Of a stretch of 34,057 bases of DNA, positions 1-9,103 are shown piece by piece; the first letter of the stretch is position 1, and each line of letters opens with the position of its first letter. The notes below the pieces were generated by a model, which saw nothing but the letters and a program-made list of their open reading frames with translations, was not told where the DNA came from and made no database searches. A program made the position numbers and the translations under genes. The stretch comes from Klebsiella pneumoniae (lineage in GTDB: Bacteria > Pseudomonadota > Gammaproteobacteria > Eutrophobiales > Eutrophobiaceae). The stretch spans positions 1 to 34,057 of the forward strand of contig CAMBTO010000019.1 in the NCBI GenBank assembly GCA_945870865.1, given 5' to 3'.

Positions 1-552
1 AACCGCACCTCGCCCGTGATCCGCGGCAAATGGGTGCTGGAAAATATACTGGGTTCACCGCCGCCACCGCCGCCAGCCAATGTGCCGGGACTGCGTGAAA
101 AAAATGAGCGAGGTAAGGTTCTGTCCATGCGCGCCCAGATGGAGCAACATCGAGCCAATCCCGTATGCGCCAGTTGCCATAAGGTCATGGACCCCATTGG
201 CTTCGCCCTTGAGAATTATGATGGTATAGGAAAATGGCGGACGATCGATGCTGCCTCGGGAGCAGACATTGATCCCTCCGGCGCATTGCCGGACAGCACC
301 GCGTTTGTGGGGCCGGCCGGGCTTAAGGAAGTCATCCTGGAAAAACGCAGCATTGATTTTGAGCTTACCTTTGTAGAAAAGCTACTGACCTATGCATTGG
401 GACGTGAAGTGGACTACAGGGACGCCGCGACCATACGCTCAATAATCAGGAACACCGAAAAAGATCAGCACAAAATTTCAGCATTAATCACCGCAATCGT
501 TGAGAGTTCACCGTTCCAAATGAGGAGGGCCGTCAGTCATGATGATATTTAA
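1..552 (+). CDS. DUF1588/DUF1585 haem-binding protein, C-terminal part (DUF1592 family)
   Basis: The reading frame is open from base 1, so this is the 3' end of a longer gene and the first in-frame GTG (16) is not a real start. The visible part begins in the RTSPV.RGKWVLENILG signature of DUF1588, followed by a proline run (PPPPPP). A c-type haem motif CASCH, followed by KVMDPIGFALENYD, belongs to the DUF1588/DUF1585 boundary, and the C-terminal DUF1585 part ends with LLTYALGREVDYRD. Family knowledge: such proteins carry DUF1587-DUF1592-DUF1588-DUF1585 modules, were first catalogued in planctomycetes and are also common in marine gammaproteobacteria; their substrate is unknown. The stop overlaps the next gene by 14 bases, which implies translational coupling with the DUF1552 protein. 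Confidence 0.9.
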   Translation, partial: NRTSPVIRGKWVLENILGSPPPPPPANVPGLREKNERGKVLSMRAQMEQHRANPVCASCHKVMDPIGFALENYDGIGKWRTIDAASGADIDPSGALPDSTAFVGPAGLKEVILEKRSIDFELTFVEKLLTYALGREVDYRDAATIRSIIRNTEKDQHKISALITAIVESSPFQMRRAVSHDDI

Positions 553-1882
553 AAAGGCAATACACCGAAGGACGTTTCTGAAAGGCGCAGGCGCTTCAAT
601 AGCCTTGCCTTTTCTGGATGCCATGGTGCCCGCGTTGGCATCAGCAAGGGAAAACGCCGAGATACCCCGTCGATTCTCTATCATTTATTCCCCTAACGGG
701 ATGAATATGACTGAGTGGACCCCCGCAGCGACTGGCAGGTCGTTTGCATTAAGTTCAGCACTGGAGCCATTTGCCCGGTACCGGGACAAGCTGGTTGTTC
801 TGACCGGCCTTGACAATAACGAAGGCGACGCCTGGCCTGGAGAAGGGGAGACGGCCCCCCATGAACGGGCCGGTGGCGTATTCCTCACGGGTGTACACCC
901 CCTCCGTCATGGGCAGACAGGCATATCTCTCGACCAAATCGTTGCTATGGAGCTGGGCAAGAAAACCCAGGTGGCTTCTCTGGAAATGGGTCTGCATTCG
1001 TCCGATGTAGTTGGGCATTGTGAAAAAGGCTGGAACTGCGCATTCATGAACACCATCTCCTGGCGTACACCCACTACACCCTTGCCCGTTGAGTATCGTC
1101 CCCGGGCAGTATTTGAACGCTTGTTTGGTGACAATCGCAGTACCGATCCGAATGTTCGCCTGAACCGTATTGAAAAGGACAAGAGCCTGCTGGATGCAGT
1201 TACTGATGCTGCATCACGCCTCGTGAGCAAAGTCGGACCGGAGGATCGGGTCAGGATAACAGAGTATCTGGATGGAATGCGTGATGTTGAACGTCGTATC
1301 CAGATGGCAGAACAACAATCAGGTCGGGAAATCCCGTCCGTGGAACGCCCTTCAGGTGTGCCATCCGGGTTTTCGGATCACCTTAAACTCATGTTTGATC
1401 TGCAGGTACTAGCTTACCAGACCGATATGACCAGGATGATCACTTTCATGATGGGGCCGGAGCAAAGTAGTCGTACTTTCAAGGAAATCGGGGTTCCGGA
1501 TGTACATCATTCACTTTCACATCATCAGAGCGACCCTGAAAAACTGGAAAAGCTTAAAAAGATTAACCGCTACTACTCTGAACTGGTGGCCTACTATATT
1601 GATAAACTGGCCGCCACTCCTGACATCGATGGAACATTGCTGGATAATATCATGGTCATGTACGGTAGTGGTATCAGTGATGGTAACGATCATCTGATGC
1701 AAAATCTGCCGCTGGTATTGCTCGGGGGTGGGTCCGGTCATCTGCAAGGTGGCATGCACCTGAAGTTCCCGGAAAAGACGCCGGTGGCAAATTTATATCT
1801 GACAGTACTCGAAAAGCTGGGTATACACCTGGAAAATTTTGGTGACAGCCAGGGCCGTCTGGACCTTTTATCAATCGCTTGA
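539..1882 (+). CDS. Tat-exported DUF1552 family protein
   Basis: 447 residues. The N-terminus has a twin-arginine signal (R10-R11-T-F-L-K followed by GAGASIALPFLDA), so the folded protein is expected to be exported to the periplasm. The remainder matches the DUF1552 family in length and in its phrases: YSPNGMN near residue 50, HERAGGVFLTGVHP near 105, and a C-terminal MYGSGISDGNDH followed by LPLVLLGGG. Some members have been compared with alkaline-phosphatase/sulfatase-like folds, but no reaction is established. It begins inside the end of the DUF1588/DUF1585 gene, and these two families are usually adjacent. An ATG directly after the first one (542) is an equally possible start. Confidence 0.9.
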   Translation: MMIFKKAIHRRTFLKGAGASIALPFLDAMVPALASARENAEIPRRFSIIYSPNGMNMTEWTPAATGRSFALSSALEPFARYRDKLVVLTGLDNNEGDAWPGEGETAPHERAGGVFLTGVHPLRHGQTGISLDQIVAMELGKKTQVASLEMGLHSSDVVGHCEKGWNCAFMNTISWRTPTTPLPVEYRPRAVFERLFGDNRSTDPNVRLNRIEKDKSLLDAVTDAASRLVSKVGPEDRVRITEYLDGMRDVERRIQMAEQQSGREIPSVERPSGVPSGFSDHLKLMFDLQVLAYQTDMTRMITFMMGPEQSSRTFKEIGVPDVHHSLSHHQSDPEKLEKLKKINRYYSELVAYYIDKLAATPDIDGTLLDNIMVMYGSGISDGNDHLMQNLPLVLLGGGSGHLQGGMHLKFPEKTPVANLYLTVLEKLGIHLENFGDSQGRLDLLSIA

Positions 1883-1919
1883 GTCCGGGCACGGGGTCAT
1901 AACCAGGATAAATTAATTT

Positions 1920-3401
1920 ATGAAATATAACTTCTTATTCGCGTTAATCATTCTGGTAAATATTACCTTTGCCGTATCTGCAGACGGCGACTTCCCCCTG
2001 GTTGAAGCCGCCCGGAACCAGCAGGTGAACATGGTCAAGCAACTCTTGAAAAAGCGTGTTGATGTCAATCATACCTACAACGATGGCACCTCGGCCTTAC
2101 ACTGGGCGGCACATCGGGACAACCTGGAGATCGCAGGCTTGTTGATCCGGGCAAAGGCTGATCCGGACCAGGCGAATGCGTACGGGGTTACACCATTATA
2201 TCTCGCATGTACCAACAAAAACGTGGAGTTGGTAAAGAGCCTGCTGGAAGCGGGTGCCAATGCAAATGCGGCTTTATGGAGTGGCGAGACCGTCTTGATG
2301 AATTGTGCCAAACGAGGTGCGACTGATGCTGTGGCGGCATTAATTGAAAATGGTGCAGACGTGAATGCGTCAGAAACTGAAAAAGGCCAGTCTGTTCTGA
2401 TGTGGGCAGCGGCCGAAGGTCATGCCGATGTTGTCAATATTCTCCTGAAGCATGGCGCGGATATATCACATCGATCAAAAAATGGATTTACACCGTTGTT
2501 ATCTGCAGCCCGGTCTGGCGATGTGGAAACCGCAAGGTTATTACTGGCGGCCGGTGCTGATCCCAATGAAGGTACAGACAAACATGGCAACAGTCTGGTA
2601 GTGGCCAGTGCCAGTGGCCATGAAGAACTGTCTATCTTTTTACTCCAGCATGGCGCTAATGCGGATTCCAGGGATGAACATGGTATTACCCCCCTGCATT
2701 TTTCCGTCCGTAACGGCATGTCGACGGTGAATGGTGTGCGTTACGATACGGTATATCGCGTGCGTCCTGAGAATATGCGCGATCTGACCCACAGCCTTTT
2801 GCAGGCTGGAGCCGATCCCAACGTACAAATCCAGGAAAGTCACCGCCTCGGACCGGACGGTAGTGCCTTTGAAATGACAGAAGCAACACCGTTAATTCTT
2901 GCCGCGCTATCGGCAGATGTTGTCACCATGAACCTGTTGTCTGAATACGAGGCTGATCCGGCCATCAAGGGTAGTGGTGGTGTGACGCCATTAATCGCCG
3001 CTGCCCAGTCTGCCTGTACAGGATTATGTGTATTCAGTGGCGGAAATCAGGCGGGTAGCGAAAGTATTCTCCTCGCGCTTAAAGCAGTCAAAGCTGCCGT
3101 AGACATGGGGGTTGATATCAATGCCGTCACAGAAAAGGGCCAGACAGCCATGCATATGGCGGCTTTTACGGGTTCAGACGAGATCGTGCAGTTTCTGGCA
3201 GATCATGGGGCCGAGGTAAATGTGTCCGACAATTATGGTGAAACCCCCTGGAGTATGGCTTCGGGTATCAGTCCGATCATCCGTTATCAGGGTTTATATG
3301 GCAAGCATGATAGTACCGCAGCATTATTATTAAAGCTGGGCGCAAAGGTTGTGACCCAGGAACAAATGGATGACCAATCGCCACCGCCACCCGGACAATA
3401 A
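1920..3401 (+). CDS. secreted ankyrin-repeat protein
   Basis: 493 residues. A signal peptide (about residues 1-21, hydrophobic FLFALIILVNITFAVSA) is followed by about ten ankyrin repeats, recognisable by repeated units such as GTSALHWAAHRDNLEIA, GVTPLYLACTNKNVELV and GQTAMHMAAFTGSDEIVQFL. Ankyrin repeats are protein-binding scaffolds, so this is likely a periplasmic partner protein rather than an enzyme. It follows the DUF1552 gene by 37 bases on the same strand, and DUF1592/DUF1552 genes are often accompanied by ankyrin proteins, so the three probably act together. The ribosome site is weak (AGGA about 13 bases before the ATG). The C-terminus is proline-rich (SPPPPGQ). Confidence 0.9.
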   Translation: MKYNFLFALIILVNITFAVSADGDFPLVEAARNQQVNMVKQLLKKRVDVNHTYNDGTSALHWAAHRDNLEIAGLLIRAKADPDQANAYGVTPLYLACTNKNVELVKSLLEAGANANAALWSGETVLMNCAKRGATDAVAALIENGADVNASETEKGQSVLMWAAAEGHADVVNILLKHGADISHRSKNGFTPLLSAARSGDVETARLLLAAGADPNEGTDKHGNSLVVASASGHEELSIFLLQHGANADSRDEHGITPLHFSVRNGMSTVNGVRYDTVYRVRPENMRDLTHSLLQAGADPNVQIQESHRLGPDGSAFEMTEATPLILAALSADVVTMNLLSEYEADPAIKGSGGVTPLIAAAQSACTGLCVFSGGNQAGSESILLALKAVKAAVDMGVDINAVTEKGQTAMHMAAFTGSDEIVQFLADHGAEVNVSDNYGETPWSMASGISPIIRYQGLYGKHDSTAALLLKLGAKVVTQEQMDDQSPPPPGQ

Positions 3402-3817
3402 CCCATATGCATTCCATTCAGTAGGTCAATCAATACCGCATTGACTTGCATCTGAATTTGAGTAATGAGAGTCAGTGTAACAATCAATAAGCGAAAATAA
3501 TTTTGATTAAGTTAAGGGGCAGACCTCACTTCTCGTGAATCCCAGGTAATAACACATACATGGAACTCATCTTCTCACTTGCCAGTGTTCTTGGCGCACT
3601 TTTGATCGGCGCCATCAGCTCAGGCCCGAGCTTTTATGCAACGACCAGTTACAACAACATACCTTGAGATGACCGACCGCGCCCAGTTTCAGTCAGTGCG
3701 GGCAACGTTGGTTGCGAATTCGAGGGACAGTTTCTGTGGTATCCCCACTAAAACGCCCACCTGATCAATCAAGTGCCCGTTCCTGATGGATACTCACGAA
3801 TTACCGGAAACTATCCC
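3402..3817. other. degenerate intergenic region with gene remnant and repeat words
   Basis: No intact gene is visible in these 416 bases. They hold a weak hairpin (GTCAAT/ATTGAC near 3424-3444), a 35-codon transporter stub (listed separately), and three copies of a GGGG(A)CAG-type word: 3516-3524, 3724-3734 (GGGACAGTTTC) and, inverted, 3807-3818 (GAAACTATCCCC). The 3724 and 3807 copies form an inverted pair, as seen at the borders of small palindromic elements, so the region looks like a scar of past insertion and deletion. Confidence 0.6.
3560..3667 (+). pseudogene. N-terminal remnant of a LysE-type amino-acid exporter
   Basis: An ATG opens a 35-codon frame reading MELIFSLASVLGALLIGAIS then SGPSFYATTSYNNIP and stop. 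The hydrophobic first helix followed by GAIS(S/P)GPSF is the N-terminal signature of LysE/RhtB family exporters, which normally run about 200 residues with six membrane helices. Only the first helix is left; the following sequence does not continue the family in any frame. A truncated relic is the simplest reading. Confidence 0.6.
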
Positions 3818-4450
3818 CTAATCCTCCACCACCCCAATCACCAATAAAACCGCATAATCCTGCTTGTTGCACCCGTCGATCACCGGCATTGTGCCGCCGG
3901 GAACGACCGGAAAATCGTCCTGGCTTGCATTCGCTGGTGTGCACGCATTCACATCCGCCGCCGGCGTGTAACGCGCCGAACGACAGGCCAGATGCGTCAC
4001 GTCAAACAGCGTGGCACCGTTGGCCAACTCCCAGCGCTGGTTACCGTCGATCTGCATCGGGTGTATCGTCAGCATTGTCGTCACCTCACGATCGCCGGTG
4101 ACCAGATACTTGCCGGGAGGTAATACGGCATGTGGCGGTTCCATGATCAGACCGTGCTCTTCCAGCCACCAGTCATGCTGGTCAAACTTCCAGTTGTCCG
4201 GTGCCATGCCTTCATTCGCCAACAGGCGATCGAAATGGCTCAGCCGCACACCGCGTGGTCCGGGGTCCTGCGTCCACAACCCCCAAGTATAGGCATTGAT
4301 ACCGTAGGTGGCATGCGGGTCACCGACCGCGGCGATAAACTGGGTCGATATACTTTTGAACTTTATCTCCTCACCTTCAGCTGCAAGGCCAGGTTGTATA
4401 ACGGCCATCAACAAGCCGAACGCTGTCAGTGCACGGACTATTCGCTTCAT
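3818..4450 (-). CDS. secreted protein of unknown function
   Basis: 210 residues with a clear signal peptide (MKRIVRALTAFGLLMAVIQP, cleavage after GLAA). The mature part is rich in aromatic residues (YTWGLWTQDPGPRG, KFDQHDWWLEEHG) and has three cysteines (LACRS, NACTP, DGCNKQ) that could form disulfides in the periplasm. A phrase LPPGKYLVTGDREVTTMLTIHP suggests beta structure. I do not recognise the family. The start is supported by a purine-rich ribosome site (GGGGGAAGGG just before the ATG). It stands alone between a decayed spacer and the DUF1330 gene on the same strand. Confidence 0.75.
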   Translation of the reverse strand: MKRIVRALTAFGLLMAVIQPGLAAEGEEIKFKSISTQFIAAVGDPHATYGINAYTWGLWTQDPGPRGVRLSHFDRLLANEGMAPDNWKFDQHDWWLEEHGLIMEPPHAVLPPGKYLVTGDREVTTMLTIHPMQIDGNQRWELANGATLFDVTHLACRSARYTPAADVNACTPANASQDDFPVVPGGTMPVIDGCNKQDYAVLLVIGVVED

Positions 4451-4531
4451 ACCCTTCCCCCGGAAAGTTTGCCTAATAATAATATCTTCATTATAGCTGT
4501 CCTTACGGCGTTCGATACAGATGGAGGGGAC

Positions 4532-4825
4532 TCAGCTGACACCTTCAATTACCCGGATCTCCCGATCCGCCCCATTATCCAGCGCCCGTAACGCTTCCTG
4601 GTAGGCGGCACTGTCGTGGGCAGCCGTGGCAGCAGCGACATTGTCAAATTCAATCAGCACGGTACGTTGCTGCATACCAAGTTCATACACCTTCGCCGGC
4701 TCACCCCGCGCCAGAAAACGCCCACCTGCCGCCTGGATCGCAGGGCCAGCCAGTTTTGCATAGGCGGCCAGTTTGGCCGGGTCCTTGACCGCTCGATAGA
4801 CAGCAATCCAGTAAGCCTTCGGCAT
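4532..4825 (-). CDS. DUF1330 family protein (dimeric alpha-beta barrel)
   Basis: 97 residues starting MPKAYWIAVYRAVKDPAKLA. This start has a strong ribosome site (GAAGGAGATAATT before the ATG); a frame extending upstream to 4942 exists but would give an implausible leader crossing the divergent SDR gene. The sequence follows DUF1330: AYAKLAGPAIQAAGGRFLAR, then RTVLIEFDN and SAAYQEALR. These small cytoplasmic proteins adopt a ferredoxin-like alpha-beta barrel fold; their reaction is unknown. It is transcribed divergently from the SDR gene with about 110 bases between the starts, a spacing that leaves room for two promoters. Confidence 0.9.
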   Translation of the reverse strand: MPKAYWIAVYRAVKDPAKLAAYAKLAGPAIQAAGGRFLARGEPAKVYELGMQQRTVLIEFDNVAAATAAHDSAAYQEALRALDNGADREIRVIEGVS

Positions 4826-4935
4826 AATTATCTCCTTCGCTGATAACAGTAGTATGGGTGGCAACAGTTTATCCTGAATTCTGCCAAACTGGAGTAGAAT
4901 CATGCTGAATCCATCAGACACCCGCAGGACTCCCC

Positions 4936-5601
4936 ATGCCACAAACGATACTGATTACCGGCGCCAACCGTGGCATCGGCCTTGCACTGACCAGACTGTA
5001 CCTGCAACGCGGCGATCGGGTATACGCGGTTTGCCGTGAGACGAGCACAGAGCTGGATCAGACCGGTGCAGACATCATCACCCGTATTGATGTGACCGAA
5101 CCAGACAACATCAAAACCTTGCAACAACACCTGCGCGGTATCTCGCTGGACCTGCTAATCAATAACGCCGGCATCTTCAAAAAGGAAACGCTGGATGCGA
5201 TGGACTTCAACGCTATCGGGGAGCAACTGGCCATCAATGCGATCGCGCCGTTACGGGTCACCCATGCCATGCTTGCCAATCTGCACAAGGGCAGCAAAGT
5301 CGCCCTGATCACGAGTCGCATGGGTTCGATCGGTGACAACGGCTCCGGTTCGTATTATGGCTATCGCATGTCGAAGGCTGCGTTGAATGCGGCTGGCAAG
5401 AGCCTGGCGCTCGACTTGAAGGCCGGGGGTATCAGTGTGGCAATCCTGCACCCCGGCATGGTGTCTACACGCATGGTCGAATTCGCCGGTGATGTCTCGC
5501 CAGAACAATCCGCCAGTGGACTGGCGGCAAGGATCGATGCGTTGACACTGACAACCAGCGGCACCTTCTGGCATGCGAATGGTGAGATACTGCCCTGGTA
5601 G
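4936..5601 (+). CDS. short-chain dehydrogenase/reductase (SDR)
   Basis: 221 residues, a classical-size SDR. The nucleotide-binding glycine motif is TGANRGIG (residues 8-15), followed by the structural NNAG motif and the catalytic tetrad with S (LITSRMGS) and YYGYRMSKAAL (Y-x-x-x-K). It lacks a signal peptide and should be a cytoplasmic NAD(P)-dependent oxidoreductase; the substrate cannot be read from sequence. Overall it is closest to the C-factor/sniffer-like SDRs. A modest AGGA lies seven bases before the ATG. Confidence 0.93.
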   Translation: MPQTILITGANRGIGLALTRLYLQRGDRVYAVCRETSTELDQTGADIITRIDVTEPDNIKTLQQHLRGISLDLLINNAGIFKKETLDAMDFNAIGEQLAINAIAPLRVTHAMLANLHKGSKVALITSRMGSIGDNGSGSYYGYRMSKAALNAAGKSLALDLKAGGISVAILHPGMVSTRMVEFAGDVSPEQSASGLAARIDALTLTTSGTFWHANGEILPW

Positions 5602-5630
5602 GCAGTCCGGGCACTAGCGCCGGTAACGGT

Positions 5631-7811
5631 TTAAAAATTTCCGTCCAGAAACAGCCCGACGCGGGAGATATCATGCCGACGATCCCGTACTATCCGTGAG
5701 CCGACCGGTGTCAGGCCGCGTTCACCGGTATACAAGGTACGTTCACGATGCTGGTCGTAACTCAGCATGTTTGCCGCCTCAAGCCGTATCTTGATCCCGA
5801 ACCAGCGCGTTGTTTCGATGAACGTGTTAACCGCCGTGCCCTCGCTGTAGACATCCAGTTCATTCACCTTGAACAGCGAACGGCTGCTGCGATCTGCCAT
5901 CGTCCAGCCCCAGGCGATGCGTGCCTGTTCAAAATCCTGGCGATAATCCACCCTGTAGTGATAATGAATATTACCGTTCAGGTTCTCCAGCGTCCGGTAA
6001 CCGGTCCCGCCGCCATCATTTGACAGCCTGCGGTCCAGCCCGGTGACCGGGTCAGTCACAACCGAGTCCTGCCACAAGGCACGCACATCCAGCTTCGCCC
6101 CGGTGAGTCCGAGCCATCCCAGCGGAAAGGTACTCTGCAGCTCGATACCCCAGCGTCGACCATCCCCGATATTGCCGGGCGCCTCAAAGCTGGAGGACAG
6201 GGGCAACAGGTCGAGTACATCGCGTATCCAGTGGTGGAAGGCTGTCAGCTTGATTACCTTCTCCCGGTCGAAGCGTTTTTCCTGGCTGACTTCAGCCACC
6301 CAGGTTGTTTCCGGCCGGATATTCGGGTTACCGAGGGCGAGATCATCGTCTTCAAACACAGTCGCACTGACAAAGTCGGTCAGGTCCAGTTGCGAGACCT
6401 CACGTGCCAGCTTGAGCCGGGTCTGGTTGCCCTCGCCTGCGGCATAACTTAGCGCGGCCAACGGTTTGAGGTAGGAAAAATCGCGCTCCAGCTCGGCATC
6501 GCCGGTCTGCGTCAGTGTGGAGGCCTCCGCACCCAGCCCGAGGTCCAACACCAGTCCGGCGAGTGACCAGGTGTCCTGTACCAGCAGGTCCCAGCGTACC
6601 TCACTGACACGAGAATTCGCACCGGGCACAGCAACCAACACCGCCCCGGCACCCCGGTCATCCGATTGCACCAGCTCACGGTCGAGCACATTGTAGGCTC
6701 GTTCCAGATTCACTTGCAGGGCATGCTCGTCAAACCGTGACCAGTCAAATTCGGTGCGCGCAATTATCTCCTTGCGCGCCGTCCCGGTGTCGGCCAGCCG
6801 GAGCAGTGTGCGACCCAGCAGCGAGTCGAGATTTTCCTGCGAGGAATCCGAATTCTGATCCTTGTTGTTATAAAGCAGGATCAGCTTGCCATCGAGCGCG
6901 TCTACCAGACGGCGTTCGACATCGCCACTGAACTCATATTCCACATTCTTGTTCTTTGAGCGAATTATGACATCGCGGGTGCGGTTAGCGGGTGGCGGTG
7001 ACACACTCTGGTTCGGTTGCAGATAATCGGTCTTGTTGGTCGTCAGCCGTGAATTGAAATTAACCCGGTTATCCCCGAACCAGCGTACCGCATTCAGGTT
7101 CAGGCTGTTAATGCGGAATCCCTTTTCAATCCGGTCGGTCGGACCGGTTTCAAGCAGGTTGGCATTACCATCATAACGACTTTCCGTGCCGGCCCAGCCA
7201 CTGGTATCACGCTCTAAATCGATACCGGTATTAAAATCAATATCACCGATCCGGTCCGACAGGGAGATGCTACCCCCCGGTTTGAAGGGCGCCGCCTTGT
7301 TATGCTCGGCCCATAATTGCCAACGTACCGTTGCCGGGATGTCTTTGCGCAGATACACATTCGCCAGCACGGACTGGCCCTGCAGGTCAAGGCCCTGCAT
7401 CTGACCACGAATCAGCTCGATATGTTCGACCTGACTTGCGGGGATACGCGACAACGTGGCAGACGGCAGGTCCTGTTTCGCACTCGGGCGCTGCCCATTG
7501 ATCAACAGGTTACCGGCCGAGGAGGCAAACCCGCGGGTACCATCACCGTCGTCCAGCTTGAATCCCGGCAACTGGCGCACCATATCAAGCGCAGTATTGG
7601 GTTGATACCTGTCAAAAAAAGTCGCAGGGAAATTAACGACCTGCTGTGCTGCCATCTCTGCGGACAGCGAAGGTTGCGCTGCATCCACAGTGGCCGTTGA
7701 TTGTTCATGTTCATCGGCCGTGACCTGAACTGACGTAAACAATACACACATAAATAACAGCACATGCTGGCGCAGTGCCTGGCCTTTCATCATGATTATC
7801 CATCGTCGCAT
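5631..7811 (-). CDS. TonB-dependent outer membrane receptor
   Basis: 726 residues. A signal peptide (hydrophobic LLFMCVLFTSVQVTA) precedes a plug domain (about 50-165) with NTALDMVRQLPGF, RGFASSAGNLLINGQRPS and RIPASQVEHIELIRG, then a beta-barrel ending in the terminal phenylalanine (GLFLDGNF) typical of outer-membrane proteins. It should take up a large or scarce ligand using TonB energy; the ligand is not identifiable. ATG 7811 has GGGAAAG four bases upstream; alternative starts are 7793 and 7790. The secreted hydrolase lies upstream on the same strand, 236 bases away, and may process the imported compound. A close paralogue begins at 33165. Confidence 0.93.
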   Translation of the reverse strand: MRRWIIMMKGQALRQHVLLFMCVLFTSVQVTADEHEQSTATVDAAQPSLSAEMAAQQVVNFPATFFDRYQPNTALDMVRQLPGFKLDDGDGTRGFASSAGNLLINGQRPSAKQDLPSATLSRIPASQVEHIELIRGQMQGLDLQGQSVLANVYLRKDIPATVRWQLWAEHNKAAPFKPGGSISLSDRIGDIDFNTGIDLERDTSGWAGTESRYDGNANLLETGPTDRIEKGFRINSLNLNAVRWFGDNRVNFNSRLTTNKTDYLQPNQSVSPPPANRTRDVIIRSKNKNVEYEFSGDVERRLVDALDGKLILLYNNKDQNSDSSQENLDSLLGRTLLRLADTGTARKEIIARTEFDWSRFDEHALQVNLERAYNVLDRELVQSDDRGAGAVLVAVPGANSRVSEVRWDLLVQDTWSLAGLVLDLGLGAEASTLTQTGDAELERDFSYLKPLAALSYAAGEGNQTRLKLAREVSQLDLTDFVSATVFEDDDLALGNPNIRPETTWVAEVSQEKRFDREKVIKLTAFHHWIRDVLDLLPLSSSFEAPGNIGDGRRWGIELQSTFPLGWLGLTGAKLDVRALWQDSVVTDPVTGLDRRLSNDGGGTGYRTLENLNGNIHYHYRVDYRQDFEQARIAWGWTMADRSSRSLFKVNELDVYSEGTAVNTFIETTRWFGIKIRLEAANMLSYDQHRERTLYTGERGLTPVGSRIVRDRRHDISRVGLFLDGNF

Positions 7812-8047
7812 CAGACTTTCCCGTCCCCGTACCCTGATTGAATATTACGTGACTCAACATCGCATGAGAAATCACAAATTCCGGCCTACACAGCCCGGTA
7901 GCGCCGGCAATATTGCCTCGCTACAACTTTCCTTGCTCGTATTAGCATCTTCCCGGTTGTCTCGCCAAACGGTTTATCTTTCTCAAGACGATTATTCACA
8001 TCTGGCGGCGGTGAGGTCATCGGCATGGTTGCTGTTAATAATGCTGA

Positions 8048-8902
8048 TCAGTTTTTTTGCAGAAAGTCGATCAGTGCCTTGTTGAACACCTCCGGCTGTT
8101 CCCAGACAAGAACATGCCCGGCTTCCGGCATCACCAGAAATTCATTTGGCACTGTCAGATGTTTCCTCCACAAGCGTATCGCACCGGATGGCGTCGTAAG
8201 GTCGATCCCGCCCGCGATAACAAATGTCGGGACCTTGATCGAGGCGATCTTTGCCGGCGTATTCGGTGTGCGCAACGGTGGACGGACCGCACCCTCCTGT
8301 TCGGCATTATCGTGTATCACCTTCCAGCGTGCGACACCTTCCGGATTCATGGCACGATAACTCGGACTCATCTCGCGGACTTCTGCCGGCTGATCAGCAA
8401 GCACCGGGATGTCTGCTATTGCGCGAAATGCATCACCTTCCGGGTCATCTTCAAGGCCTAGACCACTTGCGGCAATGACCAGGGTGCTCACCCGTTCCGG
8501 CTTCCAGGCGGCATAATCCAATGCGATATATCCACCCGAAGCCGTGCCGATCAGATGTACCTTGTCCAGTTGCAGATAATCTAACAGCGCATTGAGTGAG
8601 TCGGCGACAGGAGGCGGATTGTTTCTGTCATGCGCTATACTCTTGCCCCAACCCGGGCTGTCAACCGCGATCGCGCGGTACCCGGCACCGGCCAGTGCCG
8701 GTATTGTATATTGCCAGTAATCCGAATGGCCTGTGCGCGGGTGTAGCAGGATAACTGCTTCACCTGGGCCGCCACTATCGAGTATCCACAGTTTGACATC
8801 GGTCAGTTCGACATACCGCCCCGCTATTTCCGCGGCACGTAAACCGGGAATGAGCCAGATATATGCCAGTACCATCCAGACCACATGTAGCCGTGTTTTC
8901 AT
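8048..8902 (-). CDS. secreted alpha/beta hydrolase
   Basis: 284 residues from the ATG at 8902, chosen because GAGGGGGAAG (8905-8914) precedes it; the longer frame to 8941 includes an untypical leader. A signal peptide (WMVLAYIWLIPGLRA) is followed by a classic alpha/beta hydrolase: LLHPRTGHSDYW oxyanion region, nucleophile S122 in GTASGG (Thr in place of the first Gly of GxSxG), probable acid D234 (GGIDLTTP) and H263 (AGHVLVWEQP). All three catalytic positions are present, so activity is likely, on an ester, amide or C-C bond in the periplasm. It reads towards the TonB receptor gene. Confidence 0.92.
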   Translation of the reverse strand: MKTRLHVVWMVLAYIWLIPGLRAAEIAGRYVELTDVKLWILDSGGPGEAVILLHPRTGHSDYWQYTIPALAGAGYRAIAVDSPGWGKSIAHDRNNPPPVADSLNALLDYLQLDKVHLIGTASGGYIALDYAAWKPERVSTLVIAASGLGLEDDPEGDAFRAIADIPVLADQPAEVREMSPSYRAMNPEGVARWKVIHDNAEQEGAVRPPLRTPNTPAKIASIKVPTFVIAGGIDLTTPSGAIRLWRKHLTVPNEFLVMPEAGHVLVWEQPEVFNKALIDFLQKN

Positions 8903-9103
8903 GTCTTCCCCCTCTTTATTATCAATCACACTATACTGCATTGTTAATTAATACCAGTCACGGCTCTAGTGACCAGAATCAAGTTGCTGACAGACACGCG
9001 CCATAATTATTTCACTATTTGCTGCTTGCATAGGACGACAACTGCCACATACCATATAGGCATAGTGATTCAGGTTCAGTGTTACTTAATCGGAGAGATA
9101 ATC

